A stretch of 64,000 bases of DNA from G963422275 sp963422275 (GTDB lineage: Bacteria; Pseudomonadota; Alphaproteobacteria; Rhodobacterales; Rhodobacteraceae), in NCBI GenBank assembly GCA_963422275.1, contig OY729418.1:1054001-1118000 (forward strand), read 5' to 3'. The position numbers were made by a program, and so were the translations under genes. Position 1 is the first letter of the stretch; each line of letters opens with the position of its first letter. Positions 24,008-32,983 of the stretch are shown in pieces. Below the pieces are notes generated by a model. That model saw nothing but the letters and a program-made list of their open reading frames with translations, was not told where the DNA came from and did no database searches.

Positions 24008-25150
24008 TCAAGGTATGGCGACCCATTGACTGTCGCTACTGGCCGACTCTGCCATCGCATGGATAATCTCGATGGAATGCAGCCCGTCCTCAGCAGACGG
24101 GAACTCCAGTGCCAGGGGATCGGGGTCCGTTCCGGCCCGGCGTGCTAGGATAACGTCGCCCAAATCTCGATAAATGTTGGCGAATGCGGGGATCATGCCC
24201 TCTGGGTGGCCGAAAGTGATGCGATTGGATCGTTGCTCCGCGTATGAAAGATCGGCAGAGCCTCGCTCCAAAATGCGGGTAGGCTCATTCAACGGAGTCC
24301 AGAGAAGTTGGTTCGGGTGCTCTTGCTTCCAGCTAAGCCCTCCCCTTTCGCCAAACACCTGAAGTGTAAGGCCATGGGAGCGACCGATCGCAAGACCGCT
24401 GGCCCAAGCTCGCCCAATAATCCCCCCTTCCATTCGAAACGCGGTGAACGAATCGTCTTCAAGTGCCCGCCCGCCAATGCCATGCGCGAAATCACTCGAT
24501 ACCTTGGTGATTTTGCAGCCCGTCACAAAACACGCCAAGTGCAATGCATGAATTCCTGCATCCATCGTAATTGCCGAAACACCCGCCTGTTTCGGATTGA
24601 ACCGCCAGCGAACTCTAGGATTCTCCGCTTCTCGCGCATCCGCCATGAAACCGCCGGCGAATTCCGCAACCACTACACGGATAGTGCCCAGTTCTGCTGC
24701 AGCGACCATTGCGCGCATCTGGCGCACGAGCGGATATCCCGAATAGCCGTAGTTAACTGCGCATATCCGGTCCGATCGCGAGGTGATTGAAACAATGTCA
24801 CGTGCCTCGCCCACCGTCATGGTCATCGGCTTCTCGCAAAGAACGTGAAACCCCGCCTCCAAAAAGGCATTGGAAATCTCGAAATGAGTTGCGTTTGGAG
24901 TTGCGACCGTGACAAGCTCGACCCGATCGTCTCGCTCCATCTCGCCTTCAAGCATATCCCGCCAAGTGCGATAGGCACGATCTCTTGCAAGCCCCAGTGA
25001 TATTGCAAATTCCACAGATCGGGCAGGGTCGGCGTCAAGCGCACCCGCCGAAAATCGAAATTTGCCATCGAGTGCAGCAGCAGCCCGATGGCTGAATCCG
25101 ATCTGGCTTCCTTCGCCGCCGCCAATAAGACCCCAACCAATTTTCCTCAT
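24008..25150 (-). CDS. Gfo/Idh/MocA-family oxidoreductase
   Basis: About 380 residues. I use ATG 25150 (MRKIGWGLIGGGEGSQIGF) as the start because it begins at the Rossmann fold; an in-frame ATG 11 codons upstream (25183) is also possible. The NAD-binding GLIGGGEGSQIG is followed by the family motif VLCEKPMTMT with the conserved Glu-Lys-Pro. Further on, AGVSAITMDAGIHALHLACF carries the Asp and His of the active site. The substrate is probably a sugar or polyol derivative, not predictable here. The gene stands alone on its strand and looks intact. Confidence 0.85.
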   Translation of the reverse strand: MRKIGWGLIGGGEGSQIGFSHRAAAALDGKFRFSAGALDADPARSVEFAISLGLARDRAYRTWRDMLEGEMERDDRVELVTVATPNATHFEISNAFLEAGFHVLCEKPMTMTVGEARDIVSITSRSDRICAVNYGYSGYPLVRQMRAMVAAAELGTIRVVVAEFAGGFMADAREAENPRVRWRFNPKQAGVSAITMDAGIHALHLACFVTGCKITKVSSDFAHGIGGRALEDDSFTAFRMEGGIIGRAWASGLAIGRSHGLTLQVFGERGGLSWKQEHPNQLLWTPLNEPTRILERGSADLSYAEQRSNRITFGHPEGMIPAFANIYRDLGDVILARRAGTDPDPLALEFPSAEDGLHSIEIIHAMAESASSDSQWVAIP

Positions 25151-25183
25151 TTCGGAACCTGCAGTTGCTCGCTGGAATGGCAT

Positions 25184-25591
25184 AATTCAATTTTCGGATC
25201 GGATGGCAACATGCAGTTCTGATTCCGTTAAAGAGAACCAGGCACGGGATTCGATGCGCATCTCTGCGCAATCACGAGAATGACCTGTTCAAGAATCCTG
25301 GCGTCGTTCGAGACGCTAGCCATCTTCACTTGATCCGTGACGACAGCAGATTGCGACCAACAGGCAAAACCAGACCAGACACTCACGACCGTCAGGTCGC
25401 GCGACGAACTAGCCAGTGCCGTGTCCAAGGCTCATTTCGGGCCAGCCACGAGCTTTTCCCCATATACCATCATTCATTTGATTGCACTGACTTCCAGATG
25501 GCAAGCGACTGCTGCGCAGTATCTCGCAAAGCGGCGGCGCTCGCTTTGACGGCCGGTCGGATGGCTGAGAGACCGCCAGTCTTGGCGTTTC
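25184..25591. other. Intergenic region between oxidoreductase and Fic gene
   Basis: About 400 bp without a recognisable gene. The frames present have no start plus motif support. It should hold the promoter of the minus-strand oxidoreductase. Confidence 0.3.
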
Positions 25592-26778
25592 CTATTCGCT
25601 GGGTGCAGGTCCCGAGTCGTCGGCAAAAATTCCGATATAGTCGCTATACAGAAACACCCGGTTGCGTTTTCGGCCATTCAATCCCTTTAGAATGCCCGCC
25701 GAAACAAAGCGTGAAACAAGGTTGTTCGCCGCTGCGTAACGAGATTGGTGATGTTTCGAACATCGGAAACAGTGACCACTGGCCGCTTGTACAGCTCCTC
25801 CAGCACCAAGTGGCCGTTGCTGGCGACTCCCCCGAAACGGCCGGTGATGACAGTTCGATGCCGCTCGCGCAAGTTGAGGACGCGGCGGGCCGTCGCGACG
25901 GCTTCATTTCCGACCTCTGCCACGGCACGCAGAAAAAATTCCAGCCAGCCTTCCCAATCGCCCGCGTCGCGAACTGCCTGCAGGCGTTCATAATATTCAG
26001 TCCGATGCCGTTTGAAATAGTGCGAGATGTAGAGTACCGGCTTGGCGAGAAGCCCCTTCTCGCGGAGAAGAAACCCGATCAATAACCGCCCAATTCGCCC
26101 GTTTCCGTCAAGGAAAGGGTGAATCGTCTCGAACTGGGCATGTGCCAGCCCGACCCGAATGAGCGGAGGCAGATTGTCGTCCTGATGGAGAAAAGTCTCT
26201 AGCTCCCCCAATACGCGTGGCACTTCCTCGAACGGTGGGGGCACGAACATCGCATCGTGCATCGTGCAGCCCGCTGGGCCGATCCAGTTCTGCTTTCGAC
26301 GCAACTCGCCCGGCGTTGAACGGCCGCCGCGCACGCCGCTCAGCAGTTTTTGGTGCATTTCGCGAATCAGCCGAATTGACAGCGGGAAATCAGGCAACCG
26401 CTCGAGTCCATGATTCATGGCCGCCACACAGTTGATAACTTCATCCGTGTCGCTGGAGTGGCTCGGCGACAACAGTCGGGCCTCGGCGGCTAGCACATCC
26501 TGGAGTGAACTCTGCGTGCCCTCGATTTGGCTGGAGAGCACGGCTTCCTTTCGCACATACATGAGCACGAAAAGGTCGGACTGAGGCAAAGTGTGGATCG
26601 CCCCCTCCAGCTTGCCCAAGACATGGTTTGCTGCAGACAAAAGAGTTGGCATCGTTCCTGTCATGTCAATTTGCGGTTGCGGTGGCAACGGCGCTGGAAC
26701 AAACGCCCGGTAACCAGCAGGCTGTAAAACATAACGGCCGGCGCGGCCTTGATCCTTCGATGTGCAGACATCTGCCAT
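25592..26778 (-). CDS. Fic-domain AMP-transferase-like protein with C-terminal frameshift
   Basis: The Fic core is complete. The inhibitory-helix region AVLSSQIEGTQSSLQDVL contains the SxxxEG inhibitory motif, and the catalytic HPFLDGNGRIGR follows. The N-terminal DUF4172-like extension is present. The frame starts at ATG 26778 and its unshifted stop is at 25687. A one-base shift near 25740 moves the C-terminal winged-helix end (NNLVSRFVSAGIL, KRNRVFLYSDYIG) into another frame that ends at 25592. The catalytic part can still be made; the DNA-binding tail would be lost. Fic proteins AMPylate target proteins. Palindromic repeats lie just upstream. Confidence 0.8.
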
Positions 26779-26821
26779 GGTTCACTCCACTTAATGCCGT
26801 GATTCTCACTTGCATTCTAGC

Positions 26822-26930
26822 GGCAATATGGAGCGCCTTGCCGTCCATATTATACGTTGAAGGCAATATAGGGCACTTTGCCGTCCATATTATACGCTGC
26901 AAGCAACATGGAGCATTCTCTCGCAATAAT
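26822..26930 (-). repeat. Two 40-bp tandem repeats plus a partial third, operator-like
   Basis: Units at 26822-26861 and 26862-26901 are near-identical, and a partial third begins at 26902. Unit 1 contains an inverted pair AATATGGA and TCCATATT separated by 11 bp. The array sits 44 bp upstream of the Fic start, where an autoregulatory repressor site would be expected. Since the Fic protein normally ends in a winged helix, self-binding is a reasonable guess. Confidence 0.6.
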
Positions 26931-27416
26931 ATCGGCTCACGCCAAAGCGGTGGCATCGCCCCTTGCCCATTTCTCGTAAGTGCACAGTGTCAGTGTAGAA
27001 GCTCTTCGGATTCCCTTTCCAGATCCTGATATCTGGCCTCACTCTCTTCTGGAGTCTGCATCGGTGCCGGAAGGGCATCTCATTGCCAGAGTCAGTATTT
27101 GGTGCATCGACCCAAGCACCATAGGCAATGTATCGCTTCGCAGCGCAAGAAGGCTTCAAAGATGCTGTTCTCCACAAACGGCACATGCTCGGCGTCGTGT
27201 GGTTTTCGGTCCACCTCGCATTCGATGGCAATGGCCTTACCGCCGAGCTAACTGTGATACTGTGGCAACGGCCGCTGAGCGACTCGCAACCAGAAGCGAT
27301 CTCGCTGCCGATACTTGCCATCGCCGAGAGCGTGTATCCAGGCGGCGATAGCCAAGCCTACGGTTCGCGAATTGAGCCAAATAGAAAGAGCTAATGCAGA
27401 TAACCAAGTTTGGTTT
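26931..27416. other. Unassigned DNA with an IS1595 tail
   Basis: No gene is supported. Near 27318-27376 the plus strand matches the tail of the IS1595 derivatives (ATCGCCGAGAGCGTGT to GCGAATTGAGCC), with nothing left of the rest of the element. Confidence 0.35.
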
Positions 27417-27964
27417 TCACTGCGAGGAACCAATACGATCTATGCGCTTGAATGACTGGTAAGTCAAAAATGAAACCTCTCTGGTTGGTATGCGCAGGAT
27501 AAGTACTCCCTTGGACGTTGTTCTCAATAGTTGGGCATTTTCTTCAACCACGCCAGTCGAATGGATAACACGGTGGTCCCCACGCAACAGCGATAAATCG
27601 CTCATCGCCTCATCATACCCATTTGCGAGGACATATGCGGCTACTAGTGGGCCAAAGATCAACAGTAAAAAACCTGTCCGTTCCAACCTTTCATTTACGC
27701 GTGAGTGTTTTCCGAACCACATGCAGAACAATAACCAGCACCCTAAGGCAGGCAACAGCCAGTCCATGGCGGAAGGATGTTGAGCTTGTACCACACGCAA
27801 AAATCCCCCCACAATCACCACCACACAACCAAAGTAGTATGGGAGGGCGCGAAAGAAACGGGTGCGCTGGGGGTTCGTAGATTCTTGAGCAAGCTCATTT
27901 TCGGACCGAAAACCCTCTATCCGTGATAGAAACATTTCAGCAACAATAACGACAGTGCTTAACA

Positions 27965-28972
27965 ACCCGAGTTATGGATAAGCTCTGTTTGCTTTTGGAA
28001 TGCACCGAATGGCGTCTGGCACGACGATTTTGCCCATTTTGACCTTTGGCTGCGCCAGAATATAGGCAGCCAGACATGACAGGATATGAACGAAGGCATT
28101 TGTTGGGGATCGGTGTCGTGTGCGTTCCAATCCCATGCTCGATTTCAGTTTATCGAACAGCGTTTCAATGATGAACCGCTTCCGCAACATGATTTGGTCC
28201 AGAATGGGCAGAAGAAAGTTTTTCATGTTGCGGCGAATGCCAGTGATCAGGTGCAGGCCCTGTTGCCGCAAACGCTGGAAAAGCGGCTTCGAAATGCAGC
28301 CTTTATCGCCGAACGCCTTGCCTTCCAACTCGGCAATCATGGTCTCAAGCGGCTTGCGGTCGTCAGTGTTTCCAGGCGTGATCTTGACGGCCATGACCTG
28401 ACCCTTGTCGTTGATGACCAGATGCAGCTTGAACCCGAAAAACCACCCCATGGTGCTGCGGCCCCGTTTGGCCAGTCCCTTGAAGACCTTGTTCCGGTTG
28501 ATCCGTGCGTTGTGGCAGACAGCGAGCTTGGTGCTGTCCACAAAACAGGTCCCGGTTTCCTCACCGCGAAAGCATTGCATCAAGATGCAAAACGGAACCG
28601 GCAAGCGCGGCATCAGGGCGACAAACCGTCCGCAGCTCGGCAGGTCTCCAAAGCAGTCGCGACATTTCCGCTCCACGCCATGGAACCGGAAAGCCTTGAA
28701 ATTCTTGAAGGGCGAGAGATGAAACAGCACCATGATGAAGAGCCTTTCGCTGAGCGAGAGCTTGCCCGAGCGCGAGCGCTGGCGGCCTGTGTCGATCAGC
28801 CGATGCCGCTCCCATTCTTCAAAGGCCTTTGCAAAGTCGTCGAGACAGCAGAACAGTGCGATGACAGAGGTGCTCATTGAGGGGATCCCATCCGTTGATT
28901 TTGGTTGCGGATACAGAATCAGGCCACGCCCGATTTGGGAATCCCCTCACCCCTCTTATCCAGAATCGGGGT
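27965..28972 (-). mobile_element. IS982-family insertion sequence, copy 2
   Basis: The element is 1008 bp, opposite in orientation to copy 1, with a perfect 6-bp duplication TTAACA at 27959-27964 and 28973-28978. Its ends are ACCCGAGTTATGGATAAG and CTTATCCAGAATCGGGGT. It splits a membrane-protein gene. Confidence 0.93.
27972..28877 (-). CDS. IS982-family transposase
   Basis: 301 residues, differing from copy 1 by a few substitutions (for example LIDTGRQ against LIGTGRQ and STMGWF against SARGWF). All catalytic segments are kept (CFVDSTKLAV, FGDKGCISKP, IIETLFDKLK). The gene is open throughout, so this copy is probably active. Confidence 0.92.
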   Translation of the reverse strand: MSTSVIALFCCLDDFAKAFEEWERHRLIDTGRQRSRSGKLSLSERLFIMVLFHLSPFKNFKAFRFHGVERKCRDCFGDLPSCGRFVALMPRLPVPFCILMQCFRGEETGTCFVDSTKLAVCHNARINRNKVFKGLAKRGRSTMGWFFGFKLHLVINDKGQVMAVKITPGNTDDRKPLETMIAELEGKAFGDKGCISKPLFQRLRQQGLHLITGIRRNMKNFLLPILDQIMLRKRFIIETLFDKLKSSMGLERTRHRSPTNAFVHILSCLAAYILAQPKVKMGKIVVPDAIRCIPKANRAYP

Positions 28973-29348
28973 TTAACAGTACAAATGCGGGCAGCCAGCG
29001 TACGGCGGCACTTGCGTAGTCCGTTGGAGAGACCAGAGAGATGAATTCCATGCCAATCACACGATAATACGCCCATTCTCGTGCCGCCGATGCGGTGAGG
29101 ATCAAGCCTGTTAACGCTGCAACCGCCGCCGGTGCTCTCCTCAGGAAACTCTTGAATAACATGCCGTCACCTTTTCGATCTCCAGACTAGTTTTGGTCAG
29201 TGTACGGTATTTGTCAATCTCTAGAGCCGCTTGCGAAACGCCGCACTGAAGCGGTTTTTGCCACCGCTGAGGGCGGATTTCGCTGGAAGTCGGGACCGCT
29301 CTCTGATTCTGTAGGGTTTCGGACAACCTTGACAGGGAAAGCGGCCCC

Positions 29349-29642
29349 ATGCCGCTGGGACGGAGACTGTCTGGATTCTGGCATTCCATTCAAGCGGGTC
29401 TCTTCCCTTGGCTGGAGGAGGAACTTGGGGACCTTGGTGAGAGATACCGCCGCCTCTTCACGGTTCTGGAGATCGCGAGGGTCGGAGCTTTTTCCCCACT
29501 TCCATGGCCTGCCCGGCCGGACGAAGACCGAGCGGCCCTCGCGCGCGCCTTCATCGCCAAAGCGGTGTTCAACATTCCGATGATGCGCGCCCTGATCGAG
29601 TGCCTTGAGGTCGACAAGACGTTGCGCCGTCTGTGCGGCTAG
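29349..29642 (+). pseudogene. N-terminal fragment of a DUF772-type transposase
   Basis: 97 codons encode GLFPWLEEELGDLGERYRRL, then LARAFIAKAVFNIP, then LIECLEVDKTLRRLCG. This resembles the start of IS1182/IS5-like transposases with a DUF772 domain. A short frame disturbance lies at FSPLPWPARPDED. It is cut off by the IS-B insertion at 29642. The preceding 29163-29348 may be its left end, but no terminal repeat could be matched. Confidence 0.6.
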
Positions 29643-30045
29643 GTCGTGTATTCATAAAGGAAAAGGGATTTTCTTTCCGGCTCTGATGTGATTCAAGCTT
29701 CCAAACAGCGGGAGCTTGAGGATGCGGGGCCGGCACGGTCTGACGGATGCGGAATGGGCGATCATCTCGCCGTTGCTGCCTGACAAGCCGCGGGGCGTTC
29801 CGCGGGTGGACGACCGGCAGACTATCAGCGGGATCTTTCACATCCTGCGCACCGGCACGCCGCGGGCGGGAAAAAGGGGTCCGGATCACCTGTACCGCCA
29901 ACGCAACCTCGTCGAACGTTTCTTCAACAAACTCAAGCACTTCCGAGGCATCGCGACCTGCTATCACAAGCTCGCAAGAAACTTCCTCGCCGCAATCGCC
30001 CTTGCCTCCATCCGTCTCTGGATCAAAATCAATGAGTACACGACC
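29642..30045 (+). mobile_element. IS-B internal deletion derivative (404 bp)
   Basis: Both IS-B ends are intact (GGTCGTGTATTCAT and ATGAGTACACGACC), flanked by TA. Compared with the 848-bp copy at 2839 about 444 bp are missing from the middle. The deletion keeps the reading frame. Confidence 0.82.
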
Positions 30046-30048
30046 TAA
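29722..30048 (+). CDS. Miniature IS-B transposase, in-frame deletion
   Basis: Starting at ATG 29722, about 108 residues are encoded. The N-terminal DNA-binding part (GRHGLTDAEWAIISPL to FHILRTGTP) is joined to the C-terminal part (NLVERFFNKLKHFRGIATC). Most of the catalytic domain is gone, so it cannot transpose by itself but could bind ends or inhibit the full enzyme. The stop TAA spans the junction with target DNA at 30046-30048. Confidence 0.6.
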   Translation: MRGRHGLTDAEWAIISPLLPDKPRGVPRVDDRQTISGIFHILRTGTPRAGKRGPDHLYRQRNLVERFFNKLKHFRGIATCYHKLARNFLAAIALASIRLWIKINEYTT

Positions 30049-30194
30049 AGCGCAGAGATTGCCGTTACGCTTTGGCATTAATCTCGCACGACCCCTTGGC
30101 TGGCTTTGCTGCAGGGAGCCGCCACGCCCGTGAATTTCGAGAATTAAATGGCAATCCTCGCGATTCGATTTCATTTGCCGCTACGCGATGATGC

Positions 30195-31271
30195 TCAAAA
30201 CCCCGAGGCAATTTGGCCCTGCAACTCGTACATTGCGTAGATCACGCTGGATATGACGACGAACACGGCCAAAAACGCCAGCGTGCGCAACAAGGACAGC
30301 TTGCGCTTGGTGTCCTCTTGCATGGTATCGAGCCAGTCTTCCAGCAGGCCGGGAAGGTGAGTCGGCAGATCCGGAGTCCGCGACATTATTTTCAGCGACA
30401 GGTTCAGTTCAGGATCGGGCCACCCGGTTCCCGCCAAGTGCATTGACGTGCCAAGGTCGTTTCCGTTCAAAAGGTGACGATGCACCAAATCAATTCGATG
30501 CCTTGCATATGGCGCGGCAAAGGGGCGAACGCGATTGATCGCCTCGGCCGCCGAAAGGCCGCTGGCCATGAGCGACGCGATGGACTGGAGAAAGGATACG
30601 CCTGACTGCATCCTGTAAAGTGTGAGCGGGGGCAGCCTGTCTGCCAGGGTGCGCCCATACCGCGACCATCGCGGAAGCATCGCGACAGCAATGACTGGAA
30701 CCAGCAATGCCAAAATGCCCGCTGCAATGGCATATCGAGCTGCGAATTCGCTGGCAACGCCGAGTGCAGCGGCCATCCCGGTCCAGCTTTCCCGCGGATG
30801 GAGCGCATCCAGTGCTGGGACGATCTTGACGCCAAAGTGGGCTAGAAGGCCATAGGCCGTGACTATCAGAAAAACTGGGTACGCGAGTGTCCCTATCACG
30901 GCACCACGAATTCCGGATTTCCTTTCCAACGCACGGCGATAGGCATCAAGATGTTCTGAAAACCGATCGCTGTCCTCTATCGCCTCGATGAACATGCAGT
31001 CCTCCCTTGGAACCCACCGTCTCAAGGATCTGCCTAGCCCAAGCCCATTCCTCATGCCGTGGTTCACGTCGGACAGTATCACGGCCAGTGTGCTTCCCTT
31101 CTGCTTTCCTTCGTTCGACGCGACCCTCCAAATCACTTCCAACGCTTCGCTTCGCGAAAGCCCCGCGCGCATCAGCGCGACCAAGCCGCCGTACAATCGT
31201 CGGCGTTGCCTTGAATCGAAGCTCAAGCGCGCAACGAGATGCTCCAGCCATATAAGCGGCGACATTTTCAT
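30195..31271 (-). CDS. pilR: Type IVb pilus inner-membrane platform protein (PilR/GspF family)
   Basis: About 358 residues from ATG 31271, which overlaps the ATPase stop in ATGA. It has two GspF repeats (GLVALMRAGLSRSEALEVIW and QSIASLMASGLSAAEAINRV) and membrane segments near YPVFLIVTAYGLLAHFG, AIAAGILALLVPVIAVAM and LAFLAVFVVISSVIY. It forms the platform for pilus assembly. It is the last recognisable gene of the operon; no pilin gene follows before the IS-B derivative 150 bp away. Confidence 0.85.
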   Translation of the reverse strand: MKMSPLIWLEHLVARLSFDSRQRRRLYGGLVALMRAGLSRSEALEVIWRVASNEGKQKGSTLAVILSDVNHGMRNGLGLGRSLRRWVPREDCMFIEAIEDSDRFSEHLDAYRRALERKSGIRGAVIGTLAYPVFLIVTAYGLLAHFGVKIVPALDALHPRESWTGMAAALGVASEFAARYAIAAGILALLVPVIAVAMLPRWSRYGRTLADRLPPLTLYRMQSGVSFLQSIASLMASGLSAAEAINRVRPFAAPYARHRIDLVHRHLLNGNDLGTSMHLAGTGWPDPELNLSLKIMSRTPDLPTHLPGLLEDWLDTMQEDTKRKLSLLRTLAFLAVFVVISSVIYAMYELQGQIASGF

Positions 31272-32983
31272 GTGACGCCTTCTGCCGCCCTGATGTCGTC
31301 GGCCAGCCGGGAGGCGTGCATTGGAAAGTCCCTCTTGTATGCGCTCAGCAGATCGACCTCCTCCTCCACCTCGTTTATGTCGCATTGCCCGGAACCAACC
31401 TTGATCATCGCGTGGTGCATGACCGGGGTTCCGCCAGTTCCTCCCTCGGATTTCGGAGAGAGCCAGTGGTCGCGAAGCGCCGAGCGGTCTCCCCTCGCGT
31501 AGTGGTCAAGCAGCACGGGGTCGGGGAGGCAAGTTTCCGCAACGACAGTCCGACCCGTCAAGCCATTGTGACATCTGGGGCAGCCCGGACCGCGGACGAA
31601 CAGACGGTCGGGGGATCGTTTCGAAATTCTCATGACCTCCTTCGCCAAAGCGTCCCCAACCGCGCTCATTCGAATTCCAAGATCAAAATTGACCTTGCAC
31701 TGTGGACAGAGCACGCCGATCAGTCTTTGATAGATCAATCCGCGAACGATGGATGGTTCCGCGAGTTTCCACGGCTCGACGCCGAAGTCGCTCATCCGGT
31801 CAAGTATCCCCAGGGACGAGCCAGCGTGAACCGTCGACCAGAGCGAATGCCCGGTCATCGCAAGCTCCATCGCGTACCTTGCAAGGTCGCGATCCCTCAG
31901 CTCACCGAGCACGACGACGTTCGGGTCCGAGCGCAACGTGGCCTTGATCGCCTCGATGAAGGCGTCGGACCGGCTCTGTCCCGACCGGGGAACAACTGCC
32001 ACGTGCACGGCCCCCGAGATTTCCAACTCCACCGGCTCCTCGATCGAGAACACCGATATCTCGTTGGCCTTCTCTCTTATCATGGTGTTCAGGATGCACT
32101 GCAGAGTTGTAGTTTTTCCCGACGAAACCTTTCCCGCCAGCAGGTACAGTCCGCTGGTCCGACGGCGCATGACCGCAATGTCCCGAACTTGGTCAGGCAG
32201 GTATCCGAGGTCTCTGACATCGGCATCGCCCTTTCGCGAAGAGTGTTTGAGGCGTATCACGAGCGACGGGCGGTGACCCGATGTGGGCGAATACTGCAAC
32301 CTCGCCAGATCCACATGCGGCGGCAGGAGACCGGATGCACGGGTCAGCGAGCCCTTCATGAACGTTGAGACGCCCGTTTCGGCGCCTTGGTCGCTGGCGA
32401 CGGCAAAAGCGGCGTTAATTATGGCAGTTCCGTCTTCTGCAGCCCTGTTTTCCAGAGGCCTCAAGCGGCCATGCACCCTGATGCGTATCGCGCAGTATCC
32501 GGGATGCACCTGGAAATGAATGTCGGAAGCGCTTTCCTGCGCAGCTTCGGCAATGATTCTCCGCAAATCCTTCTGGCGCTCGATTTCACTGCGCACACGC
32601 GCTTCCGCACCACAAGTGCGATCGAATTTCTCGTAGACGGAGAGAATCGTCTCGCTATCCGATTCGATGATCCGCAGGATGGCGCGATCGATGCGAGCGG
32701 CACGATCGAGCACGGCCTTGACTTCCGGCGACCACCGGTTTCCCTTCGCAACGATGGCGAGTCCGTTTCGAAAGACCGCGATCAGCCGACGTTCGGCTTC
32801 CGGGACCTCGATTTCTCCACCATTGCCGGTCGCGAGCAGCCCAGACGCGAACTCTTCGATAGCCTCGCCAGACCAAGGTCGATGTTGAATGGACTCGGCT
32901 CGAACCGGTACCAAGGCACGCCCTGCAACCTCTCGCTCAAGACTGTTATCGGCCAATGCGATACACCTGCACTTTTCCGGCAA
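31268..32983 (-). CDS. pilQ: Type IVb pilus assembly ATPase (PilQ of the R64 type, GspE family)
   Basis: 571 residues from a TTG start at 32983 (start uncertain; other non-ATG starts lie downstream). The P-loop is AGKVSSGKTTTLQ, the Asp box region includes SVFSIEEPVELE, and Walker B is NVVVLGELRDRDLAR. Zinc-type Cys pairs CPQCKV and CPRCHNG lie towards the C-terminus. It powers pilus extension. It overlaps the upstream pilP-like gene by 38 nt, and its stop overlaps the pilR start. Confidence 0.87.
   Translation of the reverse strand: MPEKCRCIALADNSLEREVAGRALVPVRAESIQHRPWSGEAIEEFASGLLATGNGGEIEVPEAERRLIAVFRNGLAIVAKGNRWSPEVKAVLDRAARIDRAILRIIESDSETILSVYEKFDRTCGAEARVRSEIERQKDLRRIIAEAAQESASDIHFQVHPGYCAIRIRVHGRLRPLENRAAEDGTAIINAAFAVASDQGAETGVSTFMKGSLTRASGLLPPHVDLARLQYSPTSGHRPSLVIRLKHSSRKGDADVRDLGYLPDQVRDIAVMRRRTSGLYLLAGKVSSGKTTTLQCILNTMIREKANEISVFSIEEPVELEISGAVHVAVVPRSGQSRSDAFIEAIKATLRSDPNVVVLGELRDRDLARYAMELAMTGHSLWSTVHAGSSLGILDRMSDFGVEPWKLAEPSIVRGLIYQRLIGVLCPQCKVNFDLGIRMSAVGDALAKEVMRISKRSPDRLFVRGPGCPRCHNGLTGRTVVAETCLPDPVLLDHYARGDRSALRDHWLSPKSEGGTGGTPVMHHAMIKVGSGQCDINEVEEEVDLLSAYKRDFPMHASRLADDIRAAEGVT

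Larger units (their letters stand above)
27417..29162 (-). pseudogene. Integral membrane protein interrupted by IS982
   Basis: The 5' part (28979-29162, ATG 29162) reads MLFKSFLRRAPAAVAALTGL and ends WLPAFVLL. The 3' part (27417-27964) continues STVVIVAEMFLSRIEGF. Removing the IS and one copy of the target TTAACA restores one frame of about 240 residues. The product has roughly four or five membrane segments and a soluble C-terminal part (GVLILRIPTREVSFLTYQSF). No family is recognised. The gene looks otherwise intact, so the disruption is recent. Confidence 0.75.

Noticed and set aside
26822..26930. Possible CRISPR array
   Set aside because: The units are directly tandem with no unique spacers and number only two and a half; they fit operator repeats better.
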